NCBI RefSeq assembly: GCF_033807715.1
Contig: NC_084587.1
Location: 10,014,863-10,078,862, forward strand
Length of the DNA: 64,000 bases
Source of the DNA: Cololabis saira
Taxonomy: Eukaryota; Chordata; Actinopteri; Beloniformes; Belonidae
Direction of reading: 5' to 3'
Position 1 is the stretch's first letter. The number at the start of each line of letters is the position of its first letter. Made by a program: the position numbers and the translations under genes. The notes under the pieces are model-generated. The model saw nothing but the letters and a program-made list of their open reading frames with translations, made no database searches and was not told where the DNA came from. Of this stretch, positions 55,776 through 64,000 are shown piece after piece.

Positions 55776-58708
55776 TAATACTAAACTAGTGGGTTCCAGC
55801 GTCCATCTGAAATGAGTCTCACGCTACAATATTAAAGCTTTATTCTAATAAAAATGCCATATTTTCCCTGTCAGATAAAGCATTTTTATTCTTGTCTGCC
55901 AATTCTGTACCCCCCTACCCCCCAAATTCCTCTCAGTCTTCACCCGACACAGGATATAAATAATGCAACAAACCTCAGAAGTCCCAACCATTGGTGTTAC
56001 AAGATCTCCGTAAAATACCCTGGAAGTGCAACTGGATTTTAATCATTGGACATCAAGGTTGCCACTTGTCCCGTCGCTGTTATGTTACCATAGTCTTGCT
56101 CCAGATGTGATCTCCCACCCCCACAAAACCCCAAACTACAGCCTGAGGTGACCACAGGCTACTAATCGACTGACACGGAACAGCAGCGAGGATCATTATG
56201 CTTACAGAGCTTAATTAGAGTGTTGCTGAGTCCCACTCCAGGCCGCAGCCGGCTCGCTATTTACAGATGCATCTCGGCCCAGGTCCTGCACAAATCCAGG
56301 GCAACGCCGTCCGGTGACCCAACACACAGCCTCGCTCGAGGTATTTCAGCAAATATGGAACCCCCCCCTTGTTTTGGACGCATGCGGTTTCGGCTGCAGT
56401 TTTCTGTTTGTGCATTTCAGTCCAAGTGGGGCCTTAGCCGCGTTTTTTCTGATTAGAAAAAAACTAAAAGACACATTTAAAGTTTGCAACTCTGGCCTGC
56501 ACCATGTTGGGTCTAAATACAGTCCAGATGAGCGGCCATGTCCACACTCGTATCGCTACACACATAAACATCCCTGGGAGCTTCTTGACCAGCCTCATTT
56601 GTTGTGTTGGAGGGATCGGGCCTGTGGCGGGGTGACCTCCGTGTCCTTAATGCATCTCAGTCTAGCGTTATTCCTGGTGCCGGTGATTTGTTTTGGACCG
56701 CGCACCGTGTAATTTCAGCGTGCGGTTCGGTTCTCATTTGTCTGGACGCATTTCAGTGTGTAGGGATCCACAGCTGGAGAAAACAATTGCTATAATGTCC
56801 CGGGAGGAAGCAGGAAATACAGTGTCTAAGAGGCCTCTCTGCTTCGGATCGGCTTCTCCGAGCGTATTTTTGTTTTTTAACGGCAAATAAGCGCTTTGAT
56901 TAACACGGTGCCAGCAAACATCTCTTCCCCAGGGAAGAATTTCCTCATTTTCTGTTACATAAGACGACCTGTTACTGTTCTAGGACCAGGATCGTAGTGG
57001 GGGGGCGAGTTAAATGTTGAGATGTTTTTTTAAATTGAAATATCTCAATTATAAAAAATCTATTTCTTATATATGAATATAAATTCCACCCCCAAGTTTT
57101 TTTCCCTTTTCTTCTCCTTTTTTTTGTTGCCAAAATTCAAAATGATTTATTCCACCAGGCAGGACTGCAGAAGTCATGATAGTTCACTGCAAGTCAGTCC
57201 ATAGTTTCTTGCCACAACCTCCTTCCGGGGGCCGATGTATGTATGGGGCCCCGGATTCGGCGCTACGGCCCTGCGTTGGACAAACACAATGTTGTGCTTT
57301 AGTATTTCATTTCCATCACTTATGACTTTAGTGTAAAGGCTCTGGAAAAGATGAACAGGGTGGAAGGAGAAGAGGAAGAAGGACAAAGGGGGGACGGTGA
57401 GATGGGGACCCTCATCTATTCCTGACAGGAGCTGTTCTGGTGTTATCTGTTTTCATTTGAGGTGTTTTCACTTCACTTTCCCTGACATCAGTCGTGTTCC
57501 CCGTCTCAAGACTTTCAGTTGTTCCAAGGCGTGGGACAGCAAACATTTCTGATATATATATCTTTTTTCTGAGCTTTTGGAACGGTGTGTTCGTTGATCT
57601 CTGAGAGAACTTCTTCATTTTGGCTTTTCATTGCACTGTTTTATGGCCAAACTTGAAGTTGGAGCTAATTATTAAACTAATCATTTAATAACCGGCCATC
57701 TCTTTATGGCCGTCTTTCAATTTAATTACTGTTGCTAATTTTCCACAGTTTTTCTGGCTCGAGTCTGAAGTTATGTTACTGTTAAAGTTGAGCCTCAGTA
57801 TTAACCAAGAAAACCAGTGGAATAACAATGTAAATAAGGTTTTTGTTCACAACAATGATGAATCCAACCTTAATTTGGAATCATTTTTTACATTTAAATC
57901 TAAGATATTATCAAGACGTTAAAAGAAAAACCTACATCTCTGTTGTGAAGTAAGAAAAATGTTTATTTATTCTTTATTTTTGCTCCTTTTCACCGTCAGA
58001 CAAACATAGTGTTGATCATGTTTGATGCGGTTTTTAGAGTCAGAGACTCAAACTACAGGAAACACAGAAAAAATGTTGTTTTTTCAACCATTTATTGATA
58101 ATAAATCTTAAGAGATGCTGAGATGCTGATGACTTAATTACACGCCTGTGACTTTGGTTATCAGCAAATCTGCACTTCTAACGGATGTTTGATGGGTTTC
58201 TTGCCAGAAAACAATCATTAGGAGATTCCTGAATTCATGCCAGATCGTATTTAATACATTAATTTCTGAGACTTCTCTAAAACCCCATATTTAACCAAAA
58301 AGACAACAAAAAACAAGAAAAATAGTTTAATATAATAAATATTTCCCTCAAGAATTCAAATGTCCAGAATATAGGAATCTCAAACAGCTGACAGATTAAT
58401 ATCAGGCTTAAACCGGCCTTTTTTAAGGTTTAAAGTCAACATTAAAGCTCTATTCTGTTGTAAACACAACCTTAAATCAACGTAATCTGTCTTTAAAATC
58501 AGCAGTTGACTAAATTGTTCAACTCACAGCTCCAGACTCATTTAATAATTTTCCTGAATAAGTCTGGCTTTGCTTCTTTTCCCTCCGGTAATGTGAACGT
58601 TTTACAGGTGCGTGGGACGTAAATACAAGGATTATAACTGCTCCTGTGTTCTAGAACATTGTGTTTGTCCATCACTGAAACTCAGATGAAGATCAGATCT
58701 CGTTTTAT
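55776..58708. other. Intergenic sequence, no gene recognised
   Basis: GC-richer at about 56100-56900. Open frames of 60-130 codons exist but show no known domain and no consistent exon pattern. No bounded repeat found. Conserved non-coding DNA cannot be judged without alignment. Confidence 0.3.
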
Positions 58709-59511
58709 TACGACGGAGTATTAGGGCCAAACTAAGAAAAAAAAAGAAGGAAATTACGAAAATAAAGTCATAATAATATGAGAATAAAGTCGTAATATTA
58801 CGAGAATAAAATCGTGATATTAAATATATTATAAATATATAAATATAACTTCACAAGATGCTCAATATTCAACATTTTAACACACTCTTCCTCTTAGAGT
58901 CTTAGAGCTTAGAGTCATAAATTGCGACTTTATTCTCGTAATGTTACGACTTTATTCTCGTAATATGACGACTTTATTCTCGTAATATTACGACTTTATT
59001 CTCATAATATTACGACTTTATTCTCATATGACTTTATTCTCGTAATGTTACGACTTTATTCTCATAATATGACGACTTTATTCTCATAATATTACGACTT
59101 TATTCTTATAATATTACTTTATTCTCATAATATGACGACTTTATTCTCATAATATTACTTTATTCTCATAATATGACGACTTTATTCTCATAATATTACG
59201 ACTTTATTCTCATAATATTACGACTTTATTCTTATAATATTACGACTATATTCTCGTAATATTACGACTTTATTCTCATAATATGACGACTTTATTCTCA
59301 TATTACTTTATTCTCGTAATGTTACGAGTTTATTCTCATAATATTACGACTTTATTCTCATAAATTACGACTTTATTCTCGTAATGTTACGACTTTATCC
59401 TCGTAATATTACGACTTTATTCTATTACAACTTTATTCTCGCAACATTATGACTTTATTCTCGTAATTTCCTCTTTTTTTTGTCTAAGTTTGGCCCTAAT
59501 ACTCCGTCGTA
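58709..59511. mobile_element. TIR element filled with a roughly 20-bp tandem satellite
   Basis: Ends TACGACGGAGTATTAGGGCC and GGCCCTAATACTCCGTCGTA are exact reverse complements and continue with AAACTWAG. The interior is an array of about 20-bp units ACGACTTTATTCTCGTAATA with variants; at the left end (58752-58815) the units stand in the opposite orientation. Flanks are T-rich (TTTTAT each side), so the target is TA or about 6 bp. Confidence 0.85.
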
Positions 59512-60199
59512 TTTTATAACAAATTCAAGCAGAAAACTCTGAACCGGGTCTCTGAAAAGCACCCAGAGACGATTTGTAACGTAAGAAATGTAAATACAAT
59601 TAAACTGAACTGAATTGAAAGTATTTTTCTTAAGTTCTCATGCTTTTTCCTGCCGCTTTGAATATAAAAAAATAAAAGACAAATGCAAAATGAGTTTGTT
59701 TTTTAACCCCCTCACAAAGGGAGCAACGTTATTAAGACCAGACAAAGGTGGACTCTCATGAGAGCCCTCTGCCTTCCCCTCATGTTGTTCTGCAGGTTCT
59801 GCATCCACATCGCTCCCATCCCGGTCGGCTCTTCGTTCGGCTCGTCTGTCATTGGTCTCATTTGCAGCCACAAACAAACTCAGATGGCAGGCGGCAATAA
59901 CTGCATATTTCCATCTGCGCCCTGAGAAATGGTCACCTGCCAGGCTTTTCCCAATTCCGCCGGATGTGTCCCTGCTTGGCAGCGCGGCACCTCTAATTAC
60001 GCCGGGCCCAGTCTGGGCCTTGTTATTCCCCTCTCTTGCTTGAGAGAATGTTTCTGGTCCGAGCCCAAACTTTTTCACTCTTGATGTCTGCAGCCCATCT
60101 GTTATCCTTTTATAGAGATTTTACAGCCTCGGAAGCTAAATAATCTCACTTTTATCCCGTATTTAGAAAGCTGATTAAACATCCCCAAGTCAAATGTTG
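59512..60199. other. Intergenic sequence
   Basis: A 146-codon minus-strand frame at 59638-60078 resembles no family known to me and lacks domain features. No bounded repeat recognised. Confidence 0.3.
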
Positions 60200-60605
60200 A
60201 GTTGATTTTAAACAAGATGACCCACTTTTTAAACTGTGCTGCCGTGTTGATTCCTTTATGTTTGGTATTATTGCTGACTTTTGGCATCACAGTGTGGTAT
60301 GCCGGCCTCACTGTGAAGGACAAGACAGCTCTGCAGGGGGTCATAAAAGCGGCCCAGAAGATCATCGGCCGCCCCCTGCCCTCCCTAAATGACATTGCGG
60401 ACTCTCAGGGGCTGAAAAGGGCTAGAAGGATTTTGCAGGACCCATCTCATCCCGGGCACAGTCTTTTTGACCTGCTGCCCTCCGGCAGGAGGTACAGAGT
60501 CCTGAAGCAGCGGACAAACAGACTCAAAAATACCTACTATCCCTGGGCCATTAGATTGTTAAATAATACACAACAAAACATAACATAACATAACATAACA
60601 TAACA
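60200..60605 (+). mobile_element. L2-like LINE C-terminal coding fragment
   Basis: Translation FGITVWYAGLTVKDKTALQG, IIGRPLPSLNDIADSQGLKR, DPSHPGHSLFDLLPSGRRYR and YYPWAIRLLNN is LINE reverse transcriptase C-terminus, a relative of the fragment at 24472. It ends in a (CATAA)n array at about 60577-60605. Confidence 0.78.
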
Positions 60606-61548
60606 GGTGTATTTTTTGAATGATGTGGGAGTGATGTCTAGGTCACAGTTTGTTGCACTTTACCAGACATTGTTTGTATTGCTTTTATGTTTTTATACTG
60701 TGCTTTTCATATTGATTTATTCCTCTTATTTTTGCTTCCTTTGCACTTGTTGTTGTTGTTCCTTTGCATTTGTTTTAATGTCAGTTTAGACCAGTGTCTC
60801 CCAACCTGGGGTCCGGGCCCCCCCTGGGGGGGCGCCAGAGATCTCTGGGGGGGCGCGAAACTTTGTCTGCTTTGAAATTATGCAGTTGTAAAAATTATAT
60901 TTGCGAATGAGTCATTCATAAGAAATTGTTAGGAATAATTTATGAATGTCTTGAATATTTTTTGTGTTTTTTATACACTGGTGACAAACACAGGAAATGA
61001 TTTAATTCCTTATTATTATATCATTACTCAACATTTAATTTACTCCGACAGGTTTTTAAAGGAAAAATGCTAAAAAATGTTGGTCTCATATTAAAAGAGA
61101 CATTTTTCCGAAATATTTTGATGTCCTTTTATGTCTTTTTGTGCGTATTTTATACATTGGTGACATTGGAGAAAAACAAAGTCATAAAACAAAGAGAAAT
61201 GTATAAAAAAAACATAATTAATGTTCATTTTTTCAATTAAAGACTATTTTGGTGCTAGTACGTTCGGGTCGGGGGGCCTGGCTGATCTTAGACACAAGTA
61301 GGGGGGAAACAAGGAAAAAAGGTTGCGAACCACTGGTCTAGGTCACAGTTTGTTGCACTTTACCAGACATTGTTTGTATTGCTTTTATGTTTTTATACTG
61401 TGCTTTTCATATTTATTTATTCCTCTTATTTTTGCTTCCTTTGCACTTTGGTGGGAACATCCCAACCAATCTCGTTGTAACCTGAGCACAATGACAATAA
61501 AGTCTATTCTATTCTATTCTTTTTGTTTTAATGTCAGTTTAGATTTTT
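60606..61548 (+). mobile_element. LINE 3-prime UTR duplicated around a hAT
   Basis: About 115 bp starting GTCTAGGTCACAGTTTGTTG occur at 60636 and again at 61336, 700 bp apart. TTTGTTTTAATGTCAGTTTA also occurs twice (about 60769-60790 and 61525-61546). Only the right copy has the LINE end ACAATGACAATAAAGTCTAT and (ATTCT)n. The hAT 60792-61335 lies between. Confidence 0.75.
60792..61335. mobile_element. hAT-Charlie-like MITE between duplicated LINE tails
   Basis: Ends CAGTGTCTCCCAACCTGGGG and AAGGTTGCGAACCACTG. Flanks GTTTAGAC and GTCTAGGT agree at only 5 of 8 positions, so the left junction has probably been rearranged after insertion. Confidence 0.75.
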
Positions 61549-63855
61549 CTTTTCTAGCAATTAGGCCTACATGCACTTTACATCCTGCCTGGACTGAATC
61601 AGATGAGAACCGGCTCCTGTGCCTCCTCGGCTCCCTGGATCCCCTGGATCCCGTGTCCCCGGCCCGTCCTCCCTTCTGTCCGTCCGTCTGTCAGTCTCTC
61701 TGAGGTCGGGTTGTTGTGGTCTGGACCCAACGTTTGCGGACAGACTAACAAACTCCGCCACATCACTGCGAGCTGTGGCCGGTGAGCTGCGGCCGGCTGA
61801 GCGCACCACAGACGGACTCACGGAAACACACGGTCTTGTACCAGCAACGCAATAAAACCTCGTGTAAATTAGATTTTTTTTATTGTGTGTGTGTGTGTGT
61901 CAAAGTAATTAAATCCCAAGATAAAAGAGTCAGACTCGTCTTCTTCTTCTTTTAAAAGGTATTTATTTTTAATAAAAGTACAATGTGTCTTCTTTTTATT
62001 CTCACAACTCCGTTTTGGGCTTTTCTCCCGCCTGTGTCACCTCCTGAAAATGTTGAAATACAAGAAATACATCAAAAGAAAATACAAACACCAGCCAGGA
62101 AAAAGTTTGGTTACCAGAATTTACTAACTGAACGTTGCACAAAGTTTCCCTCAGCTGTCTCTAAATCCACAAATTAAAACAATCCGAGGTATTTTATTAA
62201 AGGTTAGGAGTGTAAAATTACACCAGGGACCAAAACAATGTGTATCCAGGGTATTTTAGGTGAGAATACATAGTAAAATGACCATTAGAGTTAATTTATT
62301 TGGGGAGAATCGACCTCAGTTGTAACTTTAAGCTTCTGTAAACGCTGGACATGCTCTCTGCAGACAAATCAGGACCATTTTAACTTTAAAGGGACTTTTT
62401 AGACATGCAGGTATCAGTTATAGTAGTTTTGACTTTCTTGAATAGTTTTTGACGCGTGTGTTTTTGCACACTTGCACTTTTTGCACACTACTTGCTCTTG
62501 CACATATACTGGACTTTTATTCTTTTAACTGTTTTTTTTTTAACAACTAATCTACTCTGCTTTTTTTTAATTAAGTCTAACTTATTTTAACTCTTCTTAA
62601 ACTGTTCTGTTGCTGGCTGACAAACCGAATCTCCCTACGGGGACACTAAAGGTTTTCATTAATTTATTCTTTTTTTCAGTTTGTTTGATTACCGTAGTTT
62701 ATTTAACAAGTGCATCAGTAGTTTCTGAGGTCTTAATTCATCTCAGATGAAAGGATCCTATCAAAAATGCTGTACAGTACATGAGTCCTATATTCTTTAT
62801 TTTGAGTAATTAGAAGTTAGTAAATAAAGATTTCATTAAAAAAAAAATTAAGCAGCAAACAAAAAAAACTAGGCATGAAATGGAAATGAAAACAAAGTTA
62901 ATTTTATGTGCGATTCCTGGTTAGTTTTGCATTCTTAAATTTTTAGTTTTTTTATTTAGTTTTATAAAAAATATTTCTTTTTTATCTGTATTTCAGTTAA
63001 CATGATTAATTTTACACCGTTAATTTCAGCTGAAGTTTTCATTATATTATAATAACTGACAGCAGTTAGGTGTGTGTTTGCTGCTATGAAGTGACGAGTC
63101 GGCGTTAATGAGGCTGTGCAAAGGTCTCAGTAAACACGAGAGGAGGAGGATTAACGGCCTCTGCATCCACAGACCGGATCTATACTGCAGAGAGAGGTAG
63201 AACCAGAGATCGTGACCTCTGATCCTGTTGCATCCGCCGACAGACGTCTGTGCAGCTTCGGTTGACGCAGAAACACGTTTTAGACGTCACTGGTCACGTA
63301 AAAGAAGCATCATCTCAGAGTCTTTCCTCACGTCTGTTGCCCGAAGCGTTAACGTTAATTTCCATTTTGCTCCAAATACATTTTACATTTTCTCTCGTCT
63401 TTGATTTTAGTCTCGTAATTTGGTCCCTAATGAAACTTTACTCTCTTTTTACCGCCTAATAAGAGTCCAGAACGACCCTTTAACAACACGAGCACATTAT
63501 GAGCTCTTTGAATCATTTCAGATCCTGACGTGTGAACGACAACAATCTCTGAAGGCATTCTGGGTTGTAACCACTTATATAACCACTATTAGCAGCTCAT
63601 TTAGGTTTATCCTGCCTGGTTGAATTCAGGAAAGACTTGTGCTTCTGGCAGCCTGACGACGAAAGGTGAACAAAAGTGTCAAGAAACTGGCGTTTTCATT
63701 TCACGTGTGCCTGCAAGCTCTTTAAATCATTTACGTGTATTTATAGACGGGGAAAGAACTGGCGAACTGCACTCATCGAGTAAACATGAGTGGGAAAGGT
63801 TCAAATACCTGACAAGGAAAATATAAAGTAGGCTACTAATCTTTAGATCTCAAAA
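61549..63855. other. Intergenic sequence with a LINE tail
   Basis: GC-rich block at about 61590-61850 without recognised coding. (GT)n at about 61883-61900. A LINE-like 3-prime end (TTGCACACTTGCAC, then CCGAATCTCCCTACGGGGAC) at about 62450-62650. No exon found. Confidence 0.35.
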
Positions 63856-64000
63856 ACAATTAAAGCTGCAAGCAGTGATGAACGGGCCCTTGCACTCATG
63901 GCCCCCCATAAGCATATCAGACATGACACCACCCACGACTTCCTATGTCAAATCAGTCGAAAGTTATAGCAGAAAATAGGAACAACCAATCAGGAGAAGG
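63856..64000. mobile_element. Dispersed repeat, second copy, cut by the window end
   Basis: Starts AATTAAAGCTGCAAGCAGTG then GATGAACGGGCCC, the family seen at 6600-7285, with ACACCACCCACGA and AAAGTTATAGCAGAAAATAG. Continues past the window. Confidence 0.7.

Noticed and set aside
58740..59465. Short repeats resembling an array of binding sites or CRISPR
   Set aside because: Continuous satellite of about 20-bp units without spacers.
59638..60078. 146-codon minus-strand frame
   Set aside because: No similarity I can name, low-complexity charge pattern and no exon context.

Overview
The window is vertebrate nuclear DNA, almost certainly from an acanthomorph (percomorph-type) teleost. It shows short coding exons with GT/AG borders, long (CA)n and tetranucleotide microsatellites, a tRNA-derived SINE with an ATTTACC-type tail, Rex3/RTE-like and L2-like LINE remnants, and a very dense load of hAT, PIF/Harbinger, Tc1/mariner and TTAA-type DNA elements. 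No bacterial-style operons, CRISPR arrays, rRNA or functional tRNA genes were seen.

Five protein-coding genes are supported at exon level. (1) 1518-1657 (-): first coding exon of chic2; the rest lies left of the window. (2) 5090-7649 (+): rhbdd2, two exons, 321 aa, with a His/Gly-rich tail. (3) 9189-21308 (-): ociad1, eight coding exons, 245 aa. (4) 28846-41506 (+): slc34a2 (NaPi-IIb type sodium-phosphate cotransporter), twelve coding exons, 645 aa. (5) 52065-53412 (-): an osteocalcin gene of the fish long-propeptide type, four exons, 242 aa, convergent with slc34a2. For genes 2 to 5 the splice phases join without a frame break. rhbdd2 and ociad1 are also convergent.

Most of the rest is transposon-derived. 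Many elements could be delimited by eye through terminal inverted repeats plus perfect or near-perfect target-site duplications (8 bp for hAT, 3 bp for Harbinger, TA for Tc1/mariner-like, TTAA for piggyBac/Kolobok-like). Several are nested: a hAT inside a Harbinger in ociad1 intron 2, a hAT carrying a BED-type transposase fragment inside a LINE in ociad1 intron 5, a TTAA element inside a TA-flanked element in slc34a2 intron 4, a SINE inside a Rex3-like LINE in slc34a2 intron 11, and a multi-layer nest at about 45.5-50.1 kb. Two decayed Tc1-family transposase genes lie at about 11.0-11.9 kb and 23.1-23.5 kb.

The genes do not form one pathway. The slc34a2/osteocalcin pair is notable because both act in phosphate or mineral handling; a functional link is only inference. 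From 53.6 to 64 kb no gene is recognised; that part holds three more delimited elements, a roughly 20-bp tandem-repeat element, LINE fragments and unassigned sequence. The most interesting candidates are the osteocalcin gene with its Asp/Ala/Pro plus Ser/Glu propeptide, the His-rich tail of Rhbdd2, the hAT family whose three copies each carry a tetranucleotide microsatellite, and the layered insertions that allow relative dating.
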